A stretch of 64,000 nucleotides of DNA from Gigaspora margarita (GCA_009809945.1 WTPW01000187.1:83920-147919), one strand, 5' to 3'; positions 32,396 through 43,449 are shown, counted from the stretch's first letter. Notes: generated from the sequence alone by a model not told the origin. Made by a program: numbers and translations.

Positions 32396-34349
32396 TCAAC
32401 TAGAGAGTGATTATAGTATAACGTTGTTAGACCTATAAAAACGCCTAAACGTATACTGGCGATAATTCTTGACCCCAAAATCATCTTGATTGGACCGTTC
32501 TAGCTCAATCTAGTTAAAACTGAATGATTGGTCCTTACAATCGCCCTACTGCGCCCAAATCTTATTGGTCCACTAATACTGCGCCACTTGTAACACAGAA
32601 TATTGGACATTTTGAGTAATCCTAGACATTTGAGTTAATCACAGACATGTCTGACATTCTAGACATTTGGGACATAACAGTTTTAACAGTTATAATTAAC
32701 ATATCTAATATAGCTGATATTTAGGATATATTTAATATATTTATTATCATTATTATATTTATTATAGCATTATATTTAGCATTAGCATATATCAAATATA
32801 TCGATTATATAGATTTCTTTATTATTGTATTTATTAGAGCTTCGATCCTACTTTTAAAAAGCAATCCGGATTGAATTCGGATTCTCTTTTATGTATCCGG
32901 ATGAATCCGGTTATAATCCGAATTAGTAAATTCGGATTTAATTCGTAAAAATTTATTAATTAGCCAATCAAAAATCGTGATTTCCAAAAATACTACGTAT
33001 GCGAGTATAGAGGGTGGTGATTGGCCAATATTTGTAGATCATTCTGTGAAATCATAAAGATTTTATTGGCTAATCGGGATTTTGAACTTAAATCATCACG
33101 ATTAAAAAAAACTAATATGTATAAAAATGATTATATCGATGGGTAAATTAATACCGGCAAGAGTCTTTACCATGAATCTAGATGACTTTAAATCTTAAAC
33201 TATAATCTTGTTGCAAAAAATTATGACAACCCAAAATTTTATTAAAAAAAGGATCCTAACATATTATGAATCAAAAAAAAAATAACGTGACAAAAATGAA
33301 AAATACAAAAATAAATGTTTAAACCTATTCTAGAATGCTAATAACTAATAAAAAATTATAAACAACTTTAAACGCTTCTCTAGTATCATGCTGGTCTTTG
33401 ATTTAATAATCGTTATATGGTTATAGCACCACTACTTCGCTTTAAACTCCTTTAACTCTCCTTACGAAATCTATAAACCTTATGACCCACAACTTCATAT
33501 TATTAATCTATATTATAGTCAAGTTCTTTATTAGTTGGGATTACGAAGAATAAGTTTTTACAAATAAAAGAGAGCATAAATTGCTGAGTTTAATCAATTT
33601 ATTGCACCTATAGGCTAAACTCAAACATTTAAACATACCTCTCATCTAACTTCTGAATTATTGCGTAAATTTCTGAATTACTTTAACAGTTTATAAAACG
33701 AGACATAAATTTTAAAATGTTTTTAGTCACAACTTTCTACAATTCGTTTTAGTAGCATACAATTGGTTTAAAGTTGATTAAGTAAAGATTATCAATGTAA
33801 CATTCTGATTTCTAGCCAATTAAAACGCAAGCCCTATATTGCTATCTAGGATTATAATTCGGATAATCCTTATCTTTAATCTGACATGTATTACGAATTT
33901 ATCCGTCTAAAATTAACGAATAAGGATATCTGAGATTAATCTGAATTATCGGATCAATCCGAATTAATCGGATTACGGATCGAAGCACTATATTTATTTA
34001 TTATTGTATTTATTTATATTAGCCAAACATGTATAAATACTCAAGGTTTTTTCTTTGCTAAAAAGCAGAGTGAAGAATCTCTGGTTTATTGAATAAAATA
34101 GAAGTGAAGTAGTGTGTCTTCACTGAAATACATTTGATACAATACTTAGTATCCTCATATACTATTAATTGTGGCCTCTTTCATAATTGCAAATCCTCCA
34201 AGCCTCTTTACAAAATACTGCCCAAATAACAGTATCTCTTCTGACCCTTGCATACCACAGTAATTAGTGTAAATTATATAAAGTGTCTCCCTGCATTAGT
34301 CGCTCTAGTCTCTAGCATTTCTCTAAAGAGGTAGAAATCTAGGTTGACA
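32396..34349 (+). mobile_element. Possible solo LTR, split by a nested element
   Basis: Begins TGTCAACTAGAGAG and ends GGTTGACA, a TGTCAAC/GTTGACA pair of the kind found at LTR tips. The right part shows promoter and poly(A) words in a plausible order (GTATAAATACTCAAGG near 34030, GAATAAAATAG near 34090). An element of about 1.16 kb (32836-33993) interrupts it, leaving about 800 bp. No target duplication is visible. A second TGTCAACT end lies inverted near 34823. The LTR reading is therefore tentative. Confidence 0.35.
32836..33993. mobile_element. 1.16-kb element with GCTTCGATCC ends
   Basis: GAGCTTCGATCC at the left and GGATCGAAGCAC at the right form the tips. Inside each tip lie clusters of AATCCGGATT/ATTCGGATT words. 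Flanks share TTATTATTGTATTTATT on both sides, which could be a long target duplication or a local repeat. The interior has no transposase frame. TCCGGAT-rich ends recall the segment at 6519-6790. Confidence 0.55.
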
Positions 34350-34790
34350 ACATGATACAGATTATATATGAAAATCACTATAGATAAAATGTAGTATGCT
34401 TTTATTTAAAATTTTTTTCTTACTAAGTTAATGATACATGTTCATTAATTGTAAGTTGCAAAGCTCATCAAGATGCATCTAGCAGTAGTTAGATCATCAA
34501 AATTGGCCTAGTAGATAGCAAAATATTGTCAAAAAATGATTGGCTGACTATATAAAATCTCTATATATGTTTATATATAGATTTTATATAGTCAGCCAAT
34601 CGTTTTTTAATGATATCTCGCTATCCACTAGGCCAATTTGGATGATCTAACTACCGTTAGATGTGTATTGACGAGCTCTACAACTTTTAATTAGTAGATA
34701 TGTATTGTTAATTTAGTGAGAAAAAATTTTTAAATGAAAGTATGCTATATTTTACCTATAGTAATTTTTATATATGATCTGTATTACATT
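34345..34790. mobile_element. Near-complete palindrome of about 445 bp
   Basis: Arms of about 220 bp meet at TATATATGTTTATATATAG near 34567. The inner 40 bp are almost perfect (GATTGGCTGACTATATAAAA and complement). Outward it carries CCTAGTAGATAGCAAAATAT, GAGCTCTACAACTTTTAATT and TTTATTTAAAA blocks, so it is a relative of the array units at 19-20 and 28-29 kb. The ends read ACAGATTATATATGAAAATC and complement. Confidence 0.7.
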
Positions 34791-34860
34791 ATACTATGAT
34801 TACTCTCCAGTTGACAGATAGATTATCAATTAATTTAATTTATTTTTTTAATTTTTTTTT

Positions 34861-35241
34861 ATTTATTTTTATTATTTTTTTTTGTAGAGCTAAAGAAACA
34901 GAATAGAACAACAAAAAAATAGGATGACACAAAAACTAGAAGAAATGAAGAAAGAAAACAGGATGAGAAAAAGAACAAGAATGAAAAGCAACAAAGATGT
35001 GAAAAAAGCAAAAAATGAAGATAAAAATAAAGAATAATTTGAAAAAGACATGTTAATAAAAACTTGAATACAAATGAAAAAAAAAATTTACTGGAAGAAT
35101 TTATCAAAAAATGACTAAAAAACTTACTACTAAAAACAGTGAACCTATATATCAAAAAATGATAAATTTACTAAAAGAATCTACAAAAAACCAACAAAGG
35201 ACTTTGAATGAATTCACTGAAAACTGACTAAGAATTTACTA
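34861..35241. other. Purine-rich stretch, no gene seen
   Basis: AG-rich on the + strand (AAAGAAAACAGGATGAGAAA and similar). The leftward 98-codon open frame is Phe/Ser/Leu-rich from composition alone. No start context or family match. Confidence 0.35.
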
Positions 35242-35396
35242 AGTGCCATGTTATTAATCACCTGAATATTTTTTATTAGAGGCCTACTCTCTTTTCCCTT
35301 TACTTAATATAGATTTGGTCAGATTCCTATATATAATTTCAACATTTTTTACTCTCCTCTCCTCCTAAAAAATCACCTAATTTTTGTCACTCTCCT
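35242..35396 (-). repeat. AGGGG-TGAC family, copy 3
   Basis: 155 bp, reverse strand, from AGTGCCATGTTATTAATCAC to TTTTGTCACTCTCCT. Same order of blocks as the copies at 2295, 29795 and 36412. Confidence 0.7.
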
Positions 35397-36411
35397 AAGT
35401 GAACAAATACCAAGAAACTAAAAGAACCTACAGAAAAATGACAAAAATCCTTGAACGAACCTACTAAAAATAACAAGAACTTATAGAAAACCTTACCAAA
35501 AACCAATGAAAACTCTATTAAGTAAAGTGTAATGATATCATTTTTATATGAAACTTATTGTTATAATCTTTGATAATACAAAATATCTAATATAATATGT
35601 TATCGAATATTCTAGATTTTTATTTACTATCAAAAACTGGTTTTAAACTTGTTTTGTCTGTTACAAAAAAATTTTTCTGTTGCAACTATCACTAACTTCT
35701 TGATATATTTTTTTAAAAAATTAAATATAAAATATTAAATTTTTTGCTTCGAAATAAAAAATTCAAACATTAAAAATACTATAAATATAATTTTTTTATG
35801 ATATAAACAAAGTGCATTTTTATTTAACCATAGTAGTAAGTTTTTGTATACTATGCTACATAATATGATATGAGTTAGTAAAAAAGGAACAAATTTATCT
35901 AATAAATTTGTTTCTTTTTACTGACCCACTCCTATATAACAATTTTACTATTATTGAAAATAATCAACATACACTCTATCCTTAAATAACTTACTGAAAA
36001 ACAACGAAGAGCTTGCTTAACAGAAAAAACAATCTACTGAATTACGAGAAATTTACCAATTTAAATATAACTTCATACTTCTACTATGGCTCCAACTACT
36101 GCTTCTAATAATAATTCTAATGATAGCTTCAATAACAGTTCTAATGACAACTTTAATAAAAACTCCAGTAATAGCTTCAATAATAGCTTTAGCGACGCTC
36201 TAAAAAAAATAAATAAACAAAAATAAAAAAATATTTATATGATCGCTAATCTGAAAAATGATTGGGTGATTATATAGAGGTCTTCATGATAACAGGTCAC
36301 TATTTTAGTTTTTTTTTTAAAAAATGTAATAATAATATGGAAAAAACTATTTATATAATACGTGTATATACATAGGTACTAATGAATTGATTTGCAAATT
36401 TGCATATAATA
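35397..36411. other. No gene seen; Asn-type trinucleotide stretch
   Basis: Decayed AT-rich DNA. At 36080-36205, TCTAATAATAACTCTAATGA-like words (NNC/AAT repeats) resemble the minisatellite-bearing DNA near 49.6 and 53.6 kb. TTGTTTCTTTTTACTGACCC and its complement near 35880-35925 form a small hairpin. Confidence 0.4.
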
Positions 36412-36563
36412 AGGGGAATGACAAAAATCAGATGATTTTTTAGGGGGAAGAGGGTAAAAAATATTGAAATTATATATAGAAACATGCCCAAATTTATATT
36501 AAAGAGGGGGAAGAGGAGTAGTCCTTTAATAAAAAATAATCAGGTGATTAATGACATAGCCCT
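36412..36563 (+). repeat. AGGGG-TGAC family, copy 4
   Basis: 152 bp from AGGGGAATGACAAAAATCAG to GACATAGCCCT. The two ends are imperfect inverted repeats, which suggests a short MITE. Confidence 0.7.
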
Positions 36564-36574
36564 AATATATAAAT

Positions 36575-36747
36575 TATAGACCAGAATTAAACCTAATTTA
36601 AGGTTAGGGTTAGAGTAAGCTTTGGGATTAGAAGAGATTATAGTTTATAATAAAATTTTGCAAGGAATATTTTTTGTTAAAGCCTGAAGAGTAGTTTTGT
36701 AAGCAAAATTTTATCATATATACTTATGTTTATACATTAGTGTACAA
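36575..36747 (-). mobile_element. Decayed relative of the 13799 MITE
   Basis: Shares ATTAAACCTAATTTAAGG-TTAGGGTTAGAG-TAAGCTTTGGGATT and AAAATTTTGCAAGGAATATT with the complement of 13799-13998, and ends TACATTAGTGTA. The left end is eroded. Confidence 0.6.
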
Positions 36748-36783
36748 ATAGTAATTGTCTAATAATATATATATATATATATA

Positions 36784-37764
36784 TTTTTTTTTTTTGTGTC
36801 AAAGTTACCACTATGGTATGAAGGTGTTTATTCAAGCTTCCAGATCAAGAGTGCCTCCAAGGACATCTGACATTTGTTATATTGATGAGAGTACAACTAG
36901 CTACACATACAACTTTTGGCTGTCTAATTTAAGTAGTCCGCCTGAAGGTTCTACACTAATTGCCATATCTGTAACCCGACTAGGGGGTTACCTATTTAAA
37001 CCCTCTGGTCCATGCTTCATCTGTCAATCCTACTTGTATCACAGGTACAGTTTTCCGATACATAAGTCAGTTAAGGCCAGTCCTGAATTCTATGTGAACT
37101 CCCTTAGAACTAATTTATCCTTGCAGTACAATTGGTAGAACAGTCCCTGTTCCACACAGGTATTACCTACACTTTGGTAACTTACGCTACAGCTTTACCT
37201 ATATACTTGCAGTCAGGGCTAACCATTAAACCGCTACTGTTACCTACTTCTGCTCTTGTGAAGTTCACTTCAATCCTGATACCCACTACAACCTTACTAT
37301 CGGTCCTTCCTTAGTATCCCCAAACTTCCAAACCAGTTAGCCCAGAAGGGTTGGTCAGCCTAGCTTTAGGTGCCAAATGGGCTCTCTCTCCTTGGTACAT
37401 GCTACTGAAACACATGTCCTTTTCCTCTGGTGCGACTCCGGCGGCCAGGTTGGTGGATCCCTCTTCTCGAGGATCTTGTCATCTGGTTCTCCGGCTCCAG
37501 TTTCCGATATTCCAATTGTGGTTAGCACTATCAAAGATCTTTGCTACTTCCTCACTCGGGACTTGCAAGTGGGTATCCATTTTCTGATTCTTGGATTTTT
37601 GTGCGCCCGACGGCTCTCATTCAAGATGGTGTACCAAAGGACCGACAAGGAGAAATAGTACCATAACACAGATCTATTTTTCAAAGCGTCGCCAGTGGGA
37701 TTTGAACCTTAGACCTGCTACTTGGGGGTGACAACTTACCAACTTCTCTAAGTTGCCACACCCC
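36784..37764 (-). mobile_element. SINE-like retroposon with tRNA-like head and poly(A) tail
   Basis: Read leftward: a tRNA-like head at 37764-37690 with TGGCAACTTAGAGAAGTTGG (A-box region, 37758-37739) and GGTTCAAATCC (B box, 37708-37698). About 880 bp of fairly GC-rich, non-repetitive body follows, then ACTTTGACAC and 12 A (36795-36784). It sits in an AT dinucleotide run, present on both sides (36763-36783, 37765-37784), which may be the duplicated target. The acceptor arms do not pair, so the head is tRNA-derived and not a tRNA gene. At 980 bp it is long for a SINE. Open frames on the + strand (127, 93, 78 codons) have no support. Confidence 0.6.
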
Positions 37765-37790
37765 AATATATATATATATATAACTATATA

Positions 37791-37964
37791 CAGTCAACTC
37801 CCGCAATAGTCACATGCTAAAATCAGCATTTTATGGGCCTATTGCGAAATTGTGACTAAAGCGAGAAAGAATTTATATAGTTTATATGATCAGATAAATA
37901 AAATTAAGGTGACTATAGCGCGATTGTGACTATAGCGAGATGTGACTATTGCGGGAGTCGACTG
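37791..37964. mobile_element. TA-flanked MITE, CAGTCAACTCCCGCAATAG ends
   Basis: 174 bp with inverted ends CAGTCAACTCCCGCAATAGT and ACTATTGCGGGAGTCGACTG, flanked by TA. Subterminal GTGACTATAGCG words repeat. CAGTCGACTC-type tips plus TA suggest a pogo/Tc1-mariner-type MITE. The MITE at 59855-60050 shares the tip. Confidence 0.85.
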
Positions 37965-38011
37965 TAATTTTTCTTATTTTTAATAATTTTTTTTAGAAAT
38001 AATATAATGTT

Positions 38012-38335
38012 TACTACAGGTGATTATCACCTGTAATCTACAATGCATAAATAAAAATAAATTATTTTTATCAAAACAAAACGCAAACCTTTTTAATATT
38101 AGGGTTAGGATAAAGATTAAAAATTAAAAAAGTGCTTTATATATAGTAAAATTTTGTAAGGAATTTTTTTTTTGTATAAAAAAAAGTAGTTTCATAGACA
38201 AATTTTTTAGTTAGAAGCAGTTTTTTAAAAATTCTTTGTTTTTGTTTGTTTTTGTTATACAAAATTGATTTACATGTTACACCTGATCCTAAATTTTAAT
38301 TGGCTATTGTACTACAGGTGATAATCACCTGTGGT
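38012..38335. mobile_element. MITE whose tips are small palindromes (ACAGGTGATNATCACCTGT)
   Basis: Both ends carry ACTACAGGTGATTATCACCT or its ATAATC variant, so each tip folds by itself. The interior has TTAGGGTTAGGATAAAG and AGTAAAATTTTGTAAGGAAT, the shared core also seen at 13.9, 36.6 and 39.1 kb. No target duplication determined. Confidence 0.6.
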
Positions 38336-38400
38336 GTATATTAGAATTCTTCTTTTTTTAATAATATTTTTAATTAAAACTAAAATTAAAAAAAAAGACA

Positions 38401-38634
38401 AAAAACAGCAAAACCAAATGTTTTAACTACAAATATCACCAAATTAAATATGAAGCTTTAGAAAAAAATCCAAATATTTGTAAATATTGCTTTAAAAAAA
38501 ATTTAGCTAAACTCAACTATCTAAAAATTGTACCAAAATACTATTCTAATGAGATCATAAATCTTAATAAATGTTTAAATAAAACAAAATTAAAGAATTT
38601 AGAACTTGAAAAACATATTTTAACTTTAAAATAA
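38401..38634 (+). pseudogene. Open reading frame relic with CKYC motif, no start codon
   Basis: A 77-codon frame, open from 38401 to the stop at 38632, lacks an ATG at its start. It reads CFNYKYHQIKYEALEKNP, NICKYCFKKN and LKNLELEKHILTLK. Lys/Asn/Tyr composition fits AT-rich coding DNA, and the spaced Cys residues hint at a zinc-binding piece. It may be a fragment of a transposon or host protein. I do not recognise it, and chance is possible. Confidence 0.25.
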
Positions 38635-39607
38635 AATCATTACTTATTCAAGAAAAATATAGAAAATCTATATAGTATTCTTAATTTGAAGTAATTTTCT
38701 AAAAAAAAATTTATAAAAACATTATATAATTTACCAAAAAAAATTTAAGAGCAAAAAAATAAAGATAAAAATTTTTTTGTTGATTATATTTTTTATCATA
38801 TTGTTTTCTAAACCTTTATTATTAAAAAAAGTTGCAATTAATTAAATATTATTTAATTTATATAAATAATTTTTATTTGTTTAAATAATACTCAAGAATT
38901 TTTATTTTTAAAAAAATGAATCCAAGAAGAAATCTACATATTTCTATCAAAAAACAAATAATAAATTTTTATTACTAAAAAAATGAATTAATGTAGAAAT
39001 ATCCATAGGATACATTAAATTTTTTGTATTCATTATTTTAATCATATGATATTACAGTAATACCGACATTGTTTATATTAGGTTAGGGTTAGGATAAAAA
39101 CTATGTTAGAGTTAGGGTTTAGGCTATTATATAGTAAAATTGCTCAAGAAAAACTTTTAATTAATGCACAGAAGGTAGTTTAGTATAAAATTTCTTGTAA
39201 AATAAGCAATTTTTGTCAAAACAAACATTTGTTTTTGAATTTTTCTGATCATGTAATATTACACCTAATCTTGAATTTTAGTGGTGATCTATATATCACA
39301 TGATGCAAATATATATATCTTTGGGTACATATATATAATTCAAATAAAAAAAATATAAAATATAGTATTATTTTAATAAAATCTAAAAGATAGATAAGTC
39401 TTACAAACTATAAATAAACATAATTTATTTACTAAAGGAGCTTTCAGAAATCAGCTAATTTTTGTTTACTATAAGCTAGGGTGTTCAGGATTATGTGATG
39501 TAATAAGATAAATTATACGAGTAAACTAAGGTTGATTATGCAATAGATGCAAAAAAAATTTAAAATTATATAATAAATTATATTGTTTTTATTATTGTAT
39601 ACTATAA
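38635..39607. other. AT-rich; one more TTAGGG-core copy
   Basis: At 39080-39180 TTAGGTTAGGGTTAGG, GTTAGAGTTAGGGTTTAGG and ATAGTAAAATTGCTCAAGAA repeat the core found in several MITEs. Flanks (CACCTAATCTTGAATTTTAG near 39271, compare CACCTGATCCTAAATTTTAA near 38280) suggest a decayed relative of 38012-38335. Otherwise nothing. Confidence 0.45.
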
Positions 39608-39760
39608 AGGCAGTGACAGTTATTACGTAATATCCTAGGGGGAGGTCAAAAAATTTTTATATAAGACTAATTATACAATTTGATTAGCTAATTGGTCTTA
39701 TGTGGGGAGAGAGAGTAGCTCTATGATAAAATGATATTACGTAATATCTGTTACGGCCCT
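39608..39760. mobile_element. 153-bp MITE, AGGCAGTGACAG / CTGTTACGGCCCT ends
   Basis: Inverted ends share TATTACGTAATATC: the left reads AGGCAGTGACAGTTATTACG, the right CGTAATATCTGTTACGGCCCT reversed. TATTACGTAATA is itself palindromic. AT-rich flanks hide any target duplication. Confidence 0.65.
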
Positions 39761-39884
39761 AATTATACTATATGTAATTAGTTTTATTTTTCAAAATTTT
39801 TCAGATATTTACCGAAAATTTTACCTTGACTATGTTCATAATTTAAAGAACTTTTCAGAACTTACTTTTGTCACTCATCAGCAA

Positions 39885-40133
39885 ATTTTATATATAGATA
39901 TATATCGATACTCAACACCTCTGCTAATTTCTATCGATAGTGATAGTAATTAATATATCTGATATAGATATTAATATAACCAATATATCAATAGTGATTA
40001 TAATTGATATATACTCATAATAGTTAATAATCAATATATAATTAATATAAAATCAATTAATATTTTTATAATAAAAATATATAATTTAAAATTTTAAAAA
40101 AAAAACAATTTAATTACATAATATATATAATAT
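39885..40133. mobile_element. End of an ATCGAT-rich element
   Basis: CATCAGCAAATTTTATATATAGATATATATCGAT is shared (with small differences) by both ends of the 2-kb insertion at 44986-47012. It is described here by its first 18 bases, CATCAGCAAATTTTATAT. CTATCGATAGTGATAGTAAT follows. The Ty3 element starts directly after it, so the Ty3 may have inserted into this element. Confidence 0.55.
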
Positions 40134-40667
40134 TGTAATCAAAATATTTGATTATTTATTTTAAAGTTGGGTTTTTAAAAGAATTTGGTATCTTTATTAA
40201 GAGATAAGTATCTGAGGTATCTGAATTCTGCCCTTACTAAGGTCTTGCTACACTTGTTTTTATAGTTTTGTTCTTCTATTAACTTCTATTATCTATTTCT
40301 AGTTAATTAGATCACGAAACCAAGATGCATAACGATTTTATGCCTAACAACTGATGCGTAATGATTATATGCATGACGATTAATGCATCATGACGATATG
40401 CACATGACTAAATAATATAAATATATATACGGGCAATGATACAAATATCAGCGCACATAAACAGATAGATAGATAAATAAATAATAAAATAAAATATAAT
40501 AAGATAAACAACTATAATAATAAATGATAAGTGTCTAACTACAATTAACTAATAACAGTTGAGCGAAGGGTTCTATGGTCATCACGTGATACCATCAGGT
40601 GCTGTGGGCATGTGACCAATGTGGTATGTATCGTCATACCAGGACCCAAATTATCTACTATATTACA
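40134..40667 (-). repeat. Ty3 LTR (3' copy)
   Basis: 534 bp with TGTAATC/GATTACA tips. It differs from the other LTR at roughly 30-40 positions by hand count, mostly transitions, implying an old or mutagenised insertion. Confidence 0.9.
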
Positions 40668-40769
40668 CCTCCCTTCTCTTTAAGACATGAGGTCCTCCGA
40701 GTAGTACAACATTTTTTTTTTATATATATTAGTATCATTCGTGAGCAACCTTTGTCTTCCAACTTTTTA

Positions 40770-42054
40770 TAAGAATATAGTTGGTTCCCAAGTTGGGTGG
40801 TTATAATATTTTTTTAATCGATCCATATTTACCATGTTCTTTAGGATCTTCCTGTCTATGGTTCTTAATTTATATGTTCCAATTGCACCATAATCGTGGA
40901 TGTAGTAAGGTTCTTTCTACCTTTCTCTCAGCTTGTCCCTATAAACGTTCTCCTTCGCTAAGTCATATATTAAGACTTGGTCTCCTATTTGAAATTTCAC
41001 TAGTTTTATTTTTTTGTTGTAATATTCTTTTTGTCGTAGTTGTGCTTCCTTAATCTTTTGTCGAGCTTGCGTCCTTTGCTTCTGTAAGTCTTCAGTTATT
41101 TCCTTTATATGTAACTTTAATGATTCTTCTAATAACATTTCTGGAGTTTTATTTTTTGTTTTTAACTGTAGGTCAAGGGGAATGGTGGCTTGTCGTCCAT
41201 ACATAAGATGGAAGGGGTCACATTTAGTGGTATGGTTTTGGAGGGTCCGATACGAGAATAAAGCAGCAGATACCAATGTATCTCAAGTGGTTTTGTAGTT
41301 GCCTACTATTTTTGCCAAAGTGGAACATAGGGTTTTATTAAATTTTTCGGTTAGACCATTTGTTTAGGGATGATATGCAGAAGCTAGTCGATGTCAAATA
41401 GTCAGTATTTTATATAGAGCTTCTATAATTTCGTTACAAAAAGAATGACCTTGATCTGAAAGAAGGTTCTTCGGACAACCATGGTGGCATATAATATCTT
41501 CATAAATGAATCAAGCTATAGTAGATGCCACTATATCAGGGATGGCACGAGCTTCTGGCCATTTTGTTAAATATTCTGTGGCCATGCCAATATAGCAGTT
41601 TCCTGTTTCAGTAATTTCTTTAAATGGGCCTACTATGTTTATTCCTACTCTATCGAAAGGTTCTCCTATATTTAGTGGGTGTAATTTTTCATGTGGGCGA
41701 ATAGTTCCTTGTCGTTGACAGATGTCACAGGTCTGTACATATTGAGTGATCATTTTATACATCCCCAGCCAAAAGTATTTAGTCTTAGCCTTATTATATG
41801 TGGATTCTATGCCATAGTGTCCAGCCATCATATCCGAATGTATCCCATATAGTATTTGTTCCAATTTTATGTCTTTTATTACTCATACAGGTGGTCCTTT
41901 TATATTTTTATTCCTACAATATAAAAGATTGTCTTGTACAAAGTAATGTGTAGTTTGTTTTAAAAAATTCTTCCGTTGTTTTTGATTCAACTTATTAGGG
42001 AATTTAGTATATTCTAAGTATGTCTTAATTTGATGATATAATTGTGATTCCATT

Positions 42055-42090
<36 letters not shown>

Positions 42091-42122
42091 CTGACTTTTA
42101 CTTTTCTTTTTCTTTTCCTCAC
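40770..42122 (-). pseudogene. Ty3 integrase, broken
   Basis: Inserts the element's cDNA. Read leftward, the zinc-binding part has HSDMMAGHYGIESTYNKAK and CDICQRQGT, an H-H-C-C type domain (41864-41690). The core follows with FDRVGINIVGPF and ATEYLTKWPEARAIP (to 41511), then after a broken stretch SYRTLQNHTTKCDPFHLMYG. The C-terminal part has FQIGDQVLIYD (near 40970) and a GPYYIHDYGAIGTYKLR segment (GPY/F-like) down to about 40770. A T22/A16 palindromic run (42053-42090) lies in the N-terminal linker. Several frameshifts. Confidence 0.85.
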
Positions 42123-42480
42123 GGTGGTTTGTGAGGTAGGCGAGATAGGGCATTGACATTAGTATGCAAAAGACCTTTCCTATAGCAAATGGTACATGGA
42201 TATTTGGCAGCAATCATTATCCATCATGCGAGTCTACTGGTAGGTTGAGGATTTTTTAAAAGCCATTTGAGAGCTTGATGATCTGTGACTAATTCTAATT
42301 CTTTACCATAAATGTAGGGTTAGAAATATTGCATAGCCCAGATGGCAGCTAAACATTCAATTTTGGTGGCAGAGTAATTTTCTTCAGGACTATTTAATCC
42401 TCAGCTAGTGTAAGCTACTACATATTCTTTATTTTTAGTGTCTTTTTGGGCTAAAATAGCTTCTAGCCTGTATATGAAGC
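42110..42480 (-). pseudogene. Ty3 RNase H, broken
   Basis: Begins FILYTDASYTG at the RT end, then loses frame. Frames hold KITLPPKLNV, MQYFNPTF-like, LVTDHQALKWLLKNP-like and RLARWIMIAAKYP-like segments and end near the ALSRLPHKP-type motif. It removes the RNA strand during reverse transcription in active relatives. Here it is dead. Confidence 0.7.
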
Positions 42481-43449
42481 GTCAGTATATAGGATAAAAG
42501 GCTTTGTAAAATCAGGGTGACTTAAAATAGGAGCCGTTATGAGTCTTTGTTTCAATTTCTCAAACACTTCTTGACACCACTCATTCCAATTAAAAGGTGT
42601 ATTTTTTTTTAGGAGCATGTTTAGTGGGTAAACTATCCTGGAGAAATGCTCTACAAACTTCCTGTAATATGAGTCTAGTCTGATGAAGCCTCTTAATTCA
42701 GTTAGGTTCATGGGAGTGAGAAAATCTCTAATTTTTTCTATTTTAGTAGGGTCAGGTGCTATACCTTTCTCATTTATTAAGTGACCTAAAAATGATAATT
42801 GTCGCTTAAACAAACAACATTTATCCCTATTTAGCCACAAACCGGCATCTTTTAACAAATCGAATACTTGTTGAAGGTGAGTTAGATGTTTGTCAAACAT
42901 TTTCGAATGAATGTTTATATCGTCTAAATAAACTAACATGAACTTTCCATTAACTGGATGTAGAATTTTGTTCATTAGCCGTTGGAATATTGCCGGAGCA
43001 TTGGTAAGCCCAAACGGCATTACCAGGAATTCATACAATCCGTCTTTTGTTACAAAGGCAGTTTTTTCACGATCTTCTGGTCTCATCTCTATCTGCCAAC
43101 ACCCGCTTGCTAAGTCTAAGAATGAAAACCATTTAGACCCGTTCAGTGAGCTTAGAATATCGTCGATTAGAGGTATTGAATAGGAGTCCTTGATGGTTAG
43201 AGCATTCAATTTCCTATAATTGACACAGAAACATGTCTTACCGTTCTTCTTTTTTACCAGTACTACTGGAGAACTCCACGGGCTTGTCAATTCTTGAATG
43301 ATCCCATATTTGATCATTTGTTCAACTTCTTGTACAATGAATTTATTTTCGGTATATGATACTCGGTATGGGTTTTGTTTTATGGGTTCAGTCCTCTGTT
43401 TTACCCTAATCTGATGTTTTTCTTCTTGTGTTCGTCCCAACTGGGTCAA
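42463..43449 (-). pseudogene. Ty3 reverse transcriptase, longest intact domain
   Basis: 328 codons open. It shows PYRVSYTENKFIVQEVEQM, SPWSSPVVLVKKKNG, CVNYRKLNALT, FLDLASGCWQIEM, MPFGLTNAPAIFQRLMN, the catalytic FMLVYLDDI (intact YLDD), and FLGHLINEKGIAPDPTKIE in the connection. This is a standard Ty3/gypsy RT. The domain looks sound, but it has no intact Gag-Pol context. Confidence 0.92.

Noticed and set aside
34859-35155. 98-codon Phe/Ser-rich membrane-like protein
   Set aside because: Composition follows from a purine-rich opposite strand; no start context or family.
36755-37658. Four + strand frames (60-127 codons)
   Set aside because: They overlap each other and lie antisense in a SINE-like retroposon; no domain or good start context.
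37690-37764. Working tRNA gene
   Set aside because: A and B boxes are present, but the acceptor ends do not pair and a long non-tRNA body with a poly(A) tail follows.
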